NCBI GenBank assembly: GCA_017161075.1
Contig: CP046174.1
Coordinates: 2,542,001 to 2,606,000, forward strand
Direction: 5' to 3'
Origin: Erysipelotrichaceae bacterium 66202529
Lineage (GTDB): Bacteria; Bacillota_I; Bacilli_A; Erysipelotrichales; Erysipelotrichaceae
Length of the DNA stretch: 64,000 bases
Under the pieces are notes generated by a model. That model was not told the origin of the DNA. It saw nothing but the letters and a program-made list of their open reading frames with translations, and made no database searches. The position numbers and the translations under genes are program-made. This document shows positions 35,180 through 42,378 of this stretch, one piece after another (within the stretch, counting starts at the first letter, position 1; each line of letters opens with the position of its first letter).

Positions 35180-36094
35180 TCACCTCGATTCCTGACGCAG
35201 TTCTTCCAGAATATCCGCAAACTGCTTTGGCAGCTCTGCTTCCACGGTAATCATTTCCCCTGTTCTTGGATGCTGGAAGGTAAGCTGATGGGCATGTAGA
35301 AGCTGACCGTTTGTCTGCATGGTTTTGCGATAGCTGTATTTCTCATCTCCGACTACCGGATGTCCGATATACTGCATATGTACGCGAATCTGATGGGTGC
35401 GTCCGGTTTCAAGACGGCATTCCACAAGCGTATAATTTTCAAAGCGCTCTATCACCTGAAAATGCGTACGGGCATCCTTGGAATTAGTAGATGTGACAGC
35501 CATTTTCTGACGATCCTTCACATCCCGTCCAATCGGTGCGTCTATCGTTCCGAAATCATGCTGAATCACACCATGAACAAGTGCATAGTATAAACGATTC
35601 ACTGTTTTGCTCTGCAGCTGCTTGGATAAGGACGCGTGAGCAAGATCGTTTTTGGCAACGATGAGCAGACCTGTTGTATCCTTGTCGATACGATGAACGA
35701 TGCCGGGACGCAGCGTACCATTGATACCGGAAAGATCCTTGCAGTGATACAGCAGACCGTTAACCAGTGTTCCTGTCTGATTGCCTGCCGCCGGATGAAC
35801 AACGATGTTTTTCGGCTTGTTGATAACGATGACATCCTCATCCTCATAGCGCACATCCAGCTCCATCGGCTCCGGACGTGCCTCAAGCTCCATTTCATCA
35901 TCAAAGCAGGCAGTGATATGATCCTGCGCCTTCACCTTGTAATTTGCCTTGGCAGGCTTTTCATTTACCAGAATCAAGCCTTCCTGCAGCAATGACTGCA
36001 CACGGCTGCGGGACAGCTCCTCCTGCTCACTGATATATTTATCAATTCGTACTCCTGCATCCTCTGCAGCAGCGATAATATCTATTTCGCGCAT
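35180..36094 (-). CDS. rluD: RluD-family 23S rRNA pseudouridine synthase
   Basis: 304 residues: S4 domain (~15-65, RIDKYISEQEELSRSRVQSLLQEGLILVN) and RluA-type catalytic core with GIVHRIDKDTTGLLIVAKN (catalytic Asp, ~residue 139) and LETGRTHQIRVHM. GGAGGTCGTAAGCT precedes the ATG. It overlaps the end of lspA by 13 bases, the usual Firmicute lspA-rluD order. Confidence 0.94.
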   Translation of the reverse strand: MREIDIIAAAEDAGVRIDKYISEQEELSRSRVQSLLQEGLILVNEKPAKANYKVKAQDHITACFDDEMELEARPEPMELDVRYEDEDVIVINKPKNIVVHPAAGNQTGTLVNGLLYHCKDLSGINGTLRPGIVHRIDKDTTGLLIVAKNDLAHASLSKQLQSKTVNRLYYALVHGVIQHDFGTIDAPIGRDVKDRQKMAVTSTNSKDARTHFQVIERFENYTLVECRLETGRTHQIRVHMQYIGHPVVGDEKYSYRKTMQTNGQLLHAHQLTFQHPRTGEMITVEAELPKQFADILEELRQESR

Positions 36095-36558
36095 AGCTTA
36101 CGACCTCCATATGTCTCCAAAACCATCGACAGCACAATGAGTCCGACACCGACACAAAGTGATATATCCGCAACATTAAATACCGGAAAATCATATCCGA
36201 GGATGATGAAATCCAGAAAATCACGTACATATTGAAAAGCCAGTCTGTCTATGAAATTACCAAGAGTTCCCGCCATCATCAGGACAACGCCGATGCGTGT
36301 CAATCGATCGCTGGAATCTGTAGAACGGTAAAAAATCAGCATGCCGATCAGAAATGCGATGGAAATCAGATAAAAGAAAACCATCTTCCCCTCCAGCATG
36401 CTCCATGCCGCTCCTGTATTATGCAGATATGTAATCCTGAAAAAGCCCGGTATTACATGGATACTTTCATCTATTTGCATGGACGCCTGTACGCCCCATT
36501 TACTCAGCTGATCCAGCAGAAGAACTGCCGCCATCAGCACGATATGCTTAGCTTTCAT
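36082..36558 (-). CDS. lspA: Lipoprotein signal peptidase
   Basis: 158 residues from ATG 36558 (MKAKHIVLMAAVLLLDQLSKW) with AAAGGTG upstream. Four membrane helices; the catalytic aspartates are in GTLGNFIDRL and FNVADISL. It cleaves prolipoproteins, so it serves the CapA-like and FMN_bind-like lipoproteins found later in this window. A ~220-nt leader precedes the gene. Confidence 0.95.
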   Translation of the reverse strand: MKAKHIVLMAAVLLLDQLSKWGVQASMQIDESIHVIPGFFRITYLHNTGAAWSMLEGKMVFFYLISIAFLIGMLIFYRSTDSSDRLTRIGVVLMMAGTLGNFIDRLAFQYVRDFLDFIILGYDFPVFNVADISLCVGVGLIVLSMVLETYGGRKLCAK

Positions 36559-36640
36559 GCGATTCACCTTTCTTTATATGCCCTATACAGCCAGTATTGG
36601 AATGCTGATAGAAATGCATCGTATCATATTATAACAAAAA

Positions 36641-36660
36641 AAACCGCCATTGGCGATTTT
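36641..36660 (-). terminator. Terminator in the lspA leader
   Basis: CGCC-AAT-GGCG hairpin followed by eight T on the minus strand, about 80 bases upstream of the lspA start and 140 bases downstream of a promoter. It would end a short RNA or act as an attenuator. Confidence 0.8.
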
Positions 36661-36781
36661 TATGTGTACTTTTTATTTCGAATCACGGTAATTAGGAAAG
36701 TTTATAAATAAGGAGGATGAACTCGACACGTTCATACAAGGATTCTAATAAAAAGTCCATTGGCAGATTCTTATGAAATCT
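36641..36781 (-). ncRNA. Candidate structured leader or small RNA upstream of lspA
   Basis: About 140 nt between a near-consensus promoter and a terminator. It contains hairpins AGATT/GAATCT-like (~36763-36780) and TGAAC/GTTCA (~36717-36734). GCCAATGG occurs twice, once upstream and once in the terminator stem, which allows alternative pairings. A 22-codon frame (36692-36760, MDFLLESLYERVEF...) is present but has no good ribosome site. Leader/attenuator of the lspA operon or independent sRNA; it cannot be decided here. Confidence 0.5.
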
Positions 36782-36787
36782 GTTTAT

Positions 36788-36816
36788 AGTATACCACGGC
36801 AGAAACATATTTTCAA
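36788..36816 (-). promoter_or_regulatory. SigA promoter for the lspA leader
   Basis: TTGAAA, 17-base spacer, TATACT on the minus strand. Confidence 0.8.
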
Positions 36817-36858
36817 TATATTTTTCAATATTTTGTCATTTTATTTCTGAAAATATTT

Positions 36859-38109
36859 TCACAAATTAAATATTTCCTGCAGCAGCTTCCAGCAGGTATC
36901 GTCAAGGGAAACCGTCTTACTGATGGTCACATACGTATTTCCCCGAATAAACAGATAATCAAGCTCCCCCGTATACATGGTGAATCCATGCGTTTTGACC
37001 GGCTTTCCATACCCCCTGCACAACATATCCATGATTTCCTTACTCTGATACTGGCTTTTCACCCAATCCTGCAGCAGTCCCTTTTGAATTTGATAGAGCT
37101 GCACATTGATATCCCGCTGTGTGTCTGCTTCCTCCTCTGTATAAGCATTAAACATCTGATGCGTACTCAGCATGGAGGAATCCGAGAAGCTATCCACCGT
37201 CATATCGCTGGTATCCATATACTTCATCACCAGCGTTGACAGCGCAGTTTCCTCCATCGGCTCATCCAGATGCCTCCATATGTTATTCACCGTTATCTGT
37301 GTTGTCCCCAGGAAAATCAGCCAAACCAAAACAATGGTTCCTGCCCATTTAAGCCATGGTTTACAGCTTCCCAGCCAAAGCTTGCGGATCAGAAGCCCGA
37401 AACAGATACATACGGCAATGATTAGAAACATAAACCGAAGATCAGTAGAAACCGCTGTCCCTAGTAGTGCACAGAAAAGCATCAGTATAGAGGCATTGGT
37501 AAAATTCGCCTGTAGCTTCAGTACTCTGGGTGAGGTTACATTGCGTCTTCGTATCAGCCAGATCAGATACGGCAGCAGCTGCAGCAGCCACACCAGATTT
37601 AACGCCGCCATAATGATAAAGCTTTGTATCTGCGTACCGCTTGCATAAAATGTCCACTTCATATTATCAAAATTCTGTTTCAGCAGAAGCAGATACATCC
37701 CCAAAAGAATCAGAAGCAGGATTGCATTCTTATGCACACTCATATTTAAAATACGGCGGTCTTCCTTAGTTCCTTCCCGCAGCTGGGCATGCGGATCACT
37801 ACAGCGATAAATCTGCAACGGACCGTTTGAGCACACATATTCATAACCATATTCTTCTATGAAGCTGCGATATTTCTTTGCGTTCTGTGTTTCCGACTCC
37901 GGCAAAAGCATGGAATAGTCCTTCGTATAATCTACCAGATAATACTGCCCTTTAGTATCATCGGCTTCAAAGGTGAGCCAGCAGGAACGATCCCCATATG
38001 CTTTTATCAGCTTCCAGCCCTTTTGAGACATTTCATTCAAATATGTCTGTAATGCAGGATATTCAAATGGAAAAATAATCATCCATACGCGTTTTTTTCG
38101 CTTTCTCAT
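36859..38109 (-). CDS. DUF2812-type membrane protein paired with PadR
   Basis: 416 residues. The N-terminal DUF2812 part (~1-110: FEYPALQTYLNEMSQKGWKLI ... YLVDYTKDY) is followed by about five membrane helices (~125-290) and a C-terminal extracytoplasmic or cytoplasmic domain. Function unknown. It overlaps the PadR gene by 4 bases (ATGA), so it is presumably the PadR target. Such PadR/DUF2812 pairs are common in Firmicutes. Confidence 0.8.
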   Translation of the reverse strand: MRKRKKRVWMIIFPFEYPALQTYLNEMSQKGWKLIKAYGDRSCWLTFEADDTKGQYYLVDYTKDYSMLLPESETQNAKKYRSFIEEYGYEYVCSNGPLQIYRCSDPHAQLREGTKEDRRILNMSVHKNAILLLILLGMYLLLLKQNFDNMKWTFYASGTQIQSFIIMAALNLVWLLQLLPYLIWLIRRRNVTSPRVLKLQANFTNASILMLFCALLGTAVSTDLRFMFLIIAVCICFGLLIRKLWLGSCKPWLKWAGTIVLVWLIFLGTTQITVNNIWRHLDEPMEETALSTLVMKYMDTSDMTVDSFSDSSMLSTHQMFNAYTEEEADTQRDINVQLYQIQKGLLQDWVKSQYQSKEIMDMLCRGYGKPVKTHGFTMYTGELDYLFIRGNTYVTISKTVSLDDTCWKLLQEIFNL

Positions 38110-38438
38110 ACATCTGCCTCTCTTTCCTCTAATTTAATCCAGTCTTCCCCATCCTGCAGCATCGTCTTTAACCGTCTGTATTCCATCACAAGCATGCCCC
38201 TTCCCTTTTCTGTTATCATATAAATCCGTTTTCTGCCATCCGCCTCAATTTCACGAATCATTTGCTCTGTTTCAAATTTTGACAGCATCGTATACAGTGT
38301 CCCTGGTACCAGATGCACCCTGCCGCTTGTCAGCGTTAATACAAATTCCGTGATTTCCATTCCACATCGCGGCTCTAACAGTGCAATCAGTGTATAATAC
38401 ATGGGCTCCGTCAACGTTTCCAACTGTTTCTTTGGCAT
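38106..38438 (-). CDS. PadR-family transcriptional regulator
   Basis: 110 residues behind GGAGGGGATGCC. Winged-helix DNA-binding part (MYYTLIALLEPRCGMEITEFVLTLTSGRVHLVPGTLYTMLSKFETEQMI) and a short C-terminal dimer helix. Two identical palindromes in its own promoter show autoregulation. Confidence 0.92.
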   Translation of the reverse strand: MPKKQLETLTEPMYYTLIALLEPRCGMEITEFVLTLTSGRVHLVPGTLYTMLSKFETEQMIREIEADGRKRIYMITEKGRGMLVMEYRRLKTMLQDGEDWIKLEEREADV

Positions 38439-38451
38439 GGCATCCCCTCCA

Positions 38452-38509
38452 ATATCGTTTAACGATATATCTTCATTTACAGTATAATATCGTTTAACGA
38501 TATTGTCAA
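38452..38509 (-). promoter_or_regulatory. PadR promoter with twin operators
   Basis: On the minus strand TTGACA (38504-38509), 17 bases, TATACT (38481-38486). The 17-base spacer is itself a perfect palindrome ATATCGTTAAACGATAT (38487-38503). A second copy with the same core lies at 38452-38468, next to the ribosome site, 35 bases centre to centre. Binding would block both RNA polymerase and early elongation. Confidence 0.88.
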
Positions 38510-38514
38510 GAATA

Positions 38515-38643
38515 TGAAGCTGTCCTTTTTTGACATTCTGAAGCTGTCCTTTTTTCAGAATATGAAGCTGTCCTTTATTTCAGAAATGAAGCTGTCCTTT
38601 ATTTCAGACTCTGAAGCTGTTTTTTTATTTCAGACATAAGCTG
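38515..38643. repeat. 24-25 bp tandem repeat, five copies plus a partial
   Basis: Five consecutive units each begin TGAAGCTGTCCTTT or close (the fifth has TTTTT in place of CCTTT) and end CAGA.. or GACATTC; a partial TAAGCTG closes the block. It lies between the PadR promoter and the next promoter, is non-coding in every frame I checked, and units differ by a few bases. Confidence 0.85.
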
Positions 38644-38686
38644 CCGCTCCCTTTCAACTCATAAAAAGCAGGATGAATAAAATCAT

Positions 38687-38715
38687 TTGCCGCTTTCACA
38701 AGCATGCGCTATACT
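38687..38715 (+). promoter_or_regulatory. SigA promoter of the small membrane protein gene
   Basis: TTGCCG, 17-base spacer, TATACT; the start codon is 34 bases downstream. Confidence 0.7.
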
Positions 38716-38748
38716 TATTTTAGAACATACCGTGATAAGGAGGATACT

Positions 38749-39048
38749 GTGAAAAAAATACAACAAATACCGGGAAAATGGTTGCTGAGTCTCATGCTTT
38801 CCATCTTCCTGCTTACCTGCTATTTCGTTATAAACAGCCGTGCCTATCTGATGGAAGTCAAAGAGGAGCTCATACAAAAGGAACAGGAAATCCTGGCACA
38901 GGAGGAAGCCGGTACCCTTACGCCGAACGGTGGAAGTTATGTATCTCCGGAATCTGTTCACGTTGGCAGTGCCTATCTCTGGATCATCCCTTTTGGAATT
39001 GTAGAATTCTGCCTGCTTATATTGTACCTAGTACGCTATATCGCATAA
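38749..39048 (+). CDS. Small membrane protein of unknown function
   Basis: 99 residues from GTG 38749, with AAGGAGG five bases upstream. Two membrane helices (about 11-30 and 76-95) flank an extracytoplasmic loop with a Glu/Lys helix and a Gly/Ser-rich turn (TPNGGSYVSPESVHVG). I recognise no family. Confidence 0.75.
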   Translation: MKKIQQIPGKWLLSLMLSIFLLTCYFVINSRAYLMEVKEELIQKEQEILAQEEAGTLTPNGGSYVSPESVHVGSAYLWIIPFGIVEFCLLILYLVRYIA

Positions 39049-39058
39049 CACGCAGGGA

Positions 39059-39087
39059 TTGCATACAAAGCAAGAGAATGCTATACT
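39059..39087 (+). promoter_or_regulatory. SigA promoter with extended -10
   Basis: TTGCAT, 17-base spacer ending in TGC, TATACT. It would transcribe the small ORF at 39113 and the CD3324-type gene. Confidence 0.72.
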
Positions 39088-39112
39088 GAAGCCAAAGGAA
39101 AGAAGTGATTTT

Positions 39113-39175
39113 GTGAAAAAAAATGAAGCAGTGCTCCATGCAAGCCCGATGATCTGCAACGCCTGCATGGAGTAA
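39113..39175 (+). CDS. Possible 20-residue leader peptide with a CxxC pair
   Basis: GTG start behind GGAAAGAAGTGATTTT; reads MKKNEAVLHASPMICNACME. The DNA contains an inverted repeat CTCCATGCA/TGCATGGAG (39134-39172) that spans most of the ORF, so RNA folding and translation would interfere with each other. It may be a regulatory leader of the HTH gene that follows, or chance. Confidence 0.35.
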   Translation: MKKNEAVLHASPMICNACME

Positions 39176-39230
39176 AAGCGTCGCGTATCATGCCGGCTTG
39201 TTAACCAGTACATTTAAAGAGGGAGTCAGC

Positions 39231-39491
39231 ATGAAATATATTAACGCAAAAGCCGTATTGCCTGAATCTCTGATCAGGGAACTGCAAGGCTATATTCAGG
39301 CAGGATATGTATACATCCCGGCAACGGGAGAAAAAAAGCGCTGGGGAGAAAAGAGCGGATATCGAAGGGAATTGCAGGCACGCAATACAGAAATACGACT
39401 GCAATACCATCTGGGCCGTTCCATGGCTTCTCTCGCTGAGCAGTATGCATTATCGATACACGCCATAAAAAAAATAATCTATCAAAAATGA
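39231..39491 (+). CDS. CD3324-family small HTH protein
   Basis: 86 residues behind GAGGGAGTCAGC. The pattern MKYINAKAVLPESLIRELQGYIQAGYVYIP ... W(G)EKSGYRRELQARNTEIRLQYHLGRSMASLAEQYALSIHAIKKII matches the CD3324 type, small proteins with a C-terminal helix-turn-helix, probably DNA-binding. Function unknown. Confidence 0.8.
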   Translation: MKYINAKAVLPESLIRELQGYIQAGYVYIPATGEKKRWGEKSGYRRELQARNTEIRLQYHLGRSMASLAEQYALSIHAIKKIIYQK

Positions 39492-39548
39492 TTTTGGATG
39501 CCTCGCGCATCCTTTTTTCTACTACATGCTTCTGTACGATATTGTAGC

Positions 39549-39577
39549 TTGCGATGCACAGGAAAGCCGGATACAAT
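39549..39577 (+). promoter_or_regulatory. SigA promoter of the acetyltransferase gene
   Basis: TTGCGA, 17-base spacer, TACAAT, 27 bases upstream of the start. Confidence 0.65.
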
Positions 39578-39603
39578 ACAGGTAAAGAAAGGAGCTGATG
39601 AGC

Positions 39604-40248
39604 ATGAAGACGGTAAACGCCGTGTATCCGCGAAGCAGGGATCCGCATACAGTCTATCTGAAAAACGTCATCACAAATCCGCATATTACAGTCGGTGATT
39701 TTACGATGTACAACGATATGCTCCACGATCCGCGTGATTTTGAAAAGAACAATGTCCTGTATCAGTTTCCTGTAAATCAGGACCACTTATACATTGGAAA
39801 ATTCTGTTCCATCGCCTGCGGTGCGAAATTTCTTTTCAATAGTGCGAACCATGCAATGCATTCCCTGTCCACCTATCCCTTTCCGATATTTTTTGAGGAA
39901 TGGGACTTACAGCCGGAAAATGTTACAGACGCCTGGGATAACAAGGGGGATATCGTGATCGGTAACGATGTGTGGATTGGCTATGAAGCAGTCATTTTAT
40001 CCGGTGTTACGATTGGAGACGGTGCCATCATCGGCACACGAGCCCTGGTAACAAAGGATGTGGCTCCCTACACCATTGTCGGCGGCATGCCTGCCCGGAA
40101 TATACGTCTGCGGTTTTCTAGTGACACGATTACAGAGCTGCTGCGATTACAGTGGTGGGACTGGCCGGTTGCGGACATTCAGCGCAATATAACGGCGCTG
40201 CAAAGCGGTGCTGTTGAACACCTGCAGCACTGCAGAGAAGCAGATTAG
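39604..40248 (+). CDS. Vat/CatB-type xenobiotic O-acetyltransferase (left-handed beta-helix)
   Basis: 214 residues from ATG 39604, with AAAGGAG nine bases upstream (ATG 39598 is too close). Hexapeptide-repeat fold: LYIGKFCSIACGAKFLFNSANHAMHSLSTYPF contains the catalytic-type His, then GDIVIGNDVWIGYEAVILSGVTIGDGAIIGTRALVTKDVAPYTIVGGMPARNIRLRF and a C-terminal WWDWP. These are hallmarks of the Vat (streptogramin A) and CatB (chloramphenicol) acetyltransferases. Substrate cannot be told from sequence. It has its own promoter and terminator. Confidence 0.85.
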   Translation: MKTVNAVYPRSRDPHTVYLKNVITNPHITVGDFTMYNDMLHDPRDFEKNNVLYQFPVNQDHLYIGKFCSIACGAKFLFNSANHAMHSLSTYPFPIFFEEWDLQPENVTDAWDNKGDIVIGNDVWIGYEAVILSGVTIGDGAIIGTRALVTKDVAPYTIVGGMPARNIRLRFSSDTITELLRLQWWDWPVADIQRNITALQSGAVEHLQHCREAD

Positions 40249-40310
40249 AAAATAAAGTTTTGCGATGTGGTTTTAGTTTAGAATGCGTATACTATAGCAG
40301 TAAAACAATA

Positions 40311-40355
40311 GAAAAAGAAGGCTCCAAAATTTCATAAGAGCCTTCCTTCTTTTTC
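40311..40355 (+). terminator. Terminator of the acetyltransferase gene
   Basis: GAAAAAGAAGGCTC/GAGCCTTCcTTCTTTTTC long stem with one mismatch and an internal loop; usable from both strands. Confidence 0.88.
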
Positions 40356-40421
40356 TATATCCGGTATACCTGTACCCGAAACGGGTAGGAACAACCTTGC
40401 ATTTCCATGCTTGTATCGCTG

Positions 40422-40889
40422 TTACTGATACTCGACATGTATCCTGTCTTTGGCCTTTGCGGAGGATACAATTACGACGCGATCATTATATTCCATAGTG
40501 TATACCTTACGATGCTTTAATCCATCCAGAAAGGTATTGAGGTAATTCAAGCCATCGTTAATATCATGATCATTATGATAACGCTCCTGCAAATAGACAT
40601 TTTGTCCGCTTACACTCATATGAATTTCCGTACTGCTGTATTCAATGCGTACCTCATCCTTCATATCTTCATCATATTTCCAGTCATAGGATGTGTAATA
40701 ATCATCATCGAATACGATATTCAAATCCTTGTCCTTAACACTGAAGGTTTGTGTTTTTATGATATCGGAACCATAATAAGCATCGCGGCCGTCCACAAAA
40801 TCAAACTCCTTGATTTCAAACACAAGCATGGTGGTACCGATTGCCATCATCGTGATGCCGACAATCAGGGATATAAGAAATTTTTTCAT
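40422..40889 (-). CDS. Unknown single-pass membrane protein of the PadR-HAAS module
   Basis: 155 residues from ATG 40889 (MKKFLISLIVGITMMAIGTTMLVFEIKEFDF) with GGGGGTAG upstream. One N-terminal membrane helix and an extracytoplasmic beta-rich domain rich in Asp/Tyr. It sits 4 bp after the HAAS-domain gene, as DUF4097-like proteins do in comparable loci, but the similarity is weak. Confidence 0.75.
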   Translation of the reverse strand: MKKFLISLIVGITMMAIGTTMLVFEIKEFDFVDGRDAYYGSDIIKTQTFSVKDKDLNIVFDDDYYTSYDWKYDEDMKDEVRIEYSSTEIHMSVSGQNVYLQERYHNDHDINDGLNYLNTFLDGLKHRKVYTMEYNDRVVIVSSAKAKDRIHVEYQ

Positions 40890-40893
40890 ATGA

Positions 40894-41943
40894 CTACCCC
40901 CTTCTCCATAAAACACTGTATAGCAGCGACAGGAAGCCTCCAGTTGCTACGAGTGCACCAATCACAATAAAATACGCACCGATCAACGTCAAGCCTTCAA
41001 CACTTAGTACGATCATCGCTCCCAATGCACAGCACAAGCCAATGATGATACCAACAAAGGGAATCATCATCAGGCAGAAGAAGATACGCATCAGAATGGT
41101 CGCAACACTCGTTACTCCACGCTCCAGATGGTCGTCCTCGTGATAGCGGCGGTATTCCTTTCTGCGCGGCTCCTCATAGGTGCTTTCATCCGCATATGCA
41201 TCCTCTGTCTCCTCCGTGTTCATGCTGTCTTGTTTGCTTTCCTGGTAATTCACATCATCACGGTCATCATAGATGGTATCCCGCCGTGTACGGTTTCTCC
41301 CGTTCGTAAAGGAATGCACCGTTTCCTTCGCCTGGTCAAAATCAAAGCTTTCCTTGAAGTCATCAAACACACTGGCACCATCATCGTGTCGTGCATGGCT
41401 GCGGTAACGGTTTAACCGCTTTGTACACAGATTAACCAGTACCACCACAAAGATTGCCACATAAGCCACACCGATTATAAATCTCCAGATGGCCGCCAGA
41501 AGTCCGCCGATGCCATAGCCTGCTACGGAATGCAGCAAACTGCTTCCCAGGGAGGAAATCATACGGAAGGGGATATGCAGGACTGCCAGCAGCAGCAATA
41601 TCACCAAAACCTCGAATACCAGACGCACAACATCATCCATCTGCAGGGAGGTAAAGGAGCCTAAAAACCGCTGGAAGCCGTTAAATAGGTCATCCATAAA
41701 CCGGTTCAGCTTTGTATCAAAGGAGCGGTTCACGCGATCTGTATTGATCTTATAAGCATCCAGGATATCATCCACCAGCTCATCAATATCACCAAAATCC
41801 GCAATCGCCTCCTCCTCGGTTTTTCCTTCCTTCATCTTCATTTCAATATGTGTGCGATATTCATCAATGATATCCCTTCGTTCCCTTTCATTGATCACAT
41901 CCAGCTTGCGATCCAGCAATCGCAGAAATTCATCTTTCGTCAT
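40894..41943 (-). CDS. HAAS/DUF1700-domain membrane protein
   Basis: 349 residues from ATG 41943 (MTKDEFLRLLDRKLDVINERERRDIIDEYRTHIEMKMKEGKTEEEAIADFGDIDELVDDIL), an archetypal HAAS domain that associates with PadR regulators. Then come two or three membrane helices (~105-190), a charged linker (~195-275) and two C-terminal helices. AAAGGAGAG is upstream. The start overlaps the PadR stop by 14 bases. Probably a sensor or anti-regulator; inference only. Confidence 0.88.
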   Translation of the reverse strand: MTKDEFLRLLDRKLDVINERERRDIIDEYRTHIEMKMKEGKTEEEAIADFGDIDELVDDILDAYKINTDRVNRSFDTKLNRFMDDLFNGFQRFLGSFTSLQMDDVVRLVFEVLVILLLLAVLHIPFRMISSLGSSLLHSVAGYGIGGLLAAIWRFIIGVAYVAIFVVVLVNLCTKRLNRYRSHARHDDGASVFDDFKESFDFDQAKETVHSFTNGRNRTRRDTIYDDRDDVNYQESKQDSMNTEETEDAYADESTYEEPRRKEYRRYHEDDHLERGVTSVATILMRIFFCLMMIPFVGIIIGLCCALGAMIVLSVEGLTLIGAYFIVIGALVATGGFLSLLYSVLWRRG

Positions 41944-42259
41944 CGAGTTCACTCTCCTTTATAAATCTGCTGACCTGTTCATGAAATTCATTCCATTCCT
42001 GCAGCAGCTCCTTTGTCCTCATTTTTCCATTCCCGGTAATGCGATAATATTTGCGCGGAGGGCCTTCCGTGGATTCACTGAGATAGGTTTCAAAATAATG
42101 CTCATTGGTCAATCGCTTTAATAAAGGATAGATCGTTCCTTCATTTACGTTGATGACCTTGCTCACCTCAGATACCAGCTCATAGCCGTACATATCTTTT
42201 TTATATACGCACAGCAGCACGATCAGCTCCAGAACACCCTTCTTGAATTGTGTGTTCAC
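41930..42259 (-). CDS. PadR-family transcriptional regulator
   Basis: 109 residues from GTG 42259 (MNTQFKKGVLELIVLLCVYKKDMYGYELVSEVSKVINVNEGTIYPLLKRL). This start gives the family's standard N-terminus, and GGAGG lies eight bases upstream. First gene of PadR - HAAS - unknown membrane protein. Confidence 0.95.
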   Translation of the reverse strand: MNTQFKKGVLELIVLLCVYKKDMYGYELVSEVSKVINVNEGTIYPLLKRLTNEHYFETYLSESTEGPPRKYYRITGNGKMRTKELLQEWNEFHEQVSRFIKESELDDER

Positions 42260-42278
42260 CAGCATCACCTCCACTATT

Positions 42279-42312
42279 ATAATACATCCAGTACTTTGTA
42301 TTGTCAAGTACT
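42279..42312 (-). promoter_or_regulatory. PadR promoter with palindromic operator
   Basis: TTGACA (42302-42307), 17 bases, TATTAT (42279-42284) on the minus strand. Arms AGTACTT/AAGTACT (42290-42312) overlap the -35, consistent with autorepression. Confidence 0.78.
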
Positions 42313-42349
42313 AAAATAAAAGTAATACTGTATATAACATAGAAGACAA

Positions 42350-42378
42350 AAAAGGCTGCCTTTTAAGGCATGCCTTTT
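42350..42378 (-). terminator. Terminator of the GGDEF gene pair
   Basis: AAAAGGCaTGCCTT/AAGGCAGCCTTTT near-perfect stem followed by more T on the minus strand, directly at the end of the GGDEF-like gene. Confidence 0.9.

Noticed and set aside
38515..38643. CRISPR-like array
   Set aside because: The units are contiguous and degenerate with no unique spacers, and no cas genes are nearby; it is an ordinary tandem repeat.
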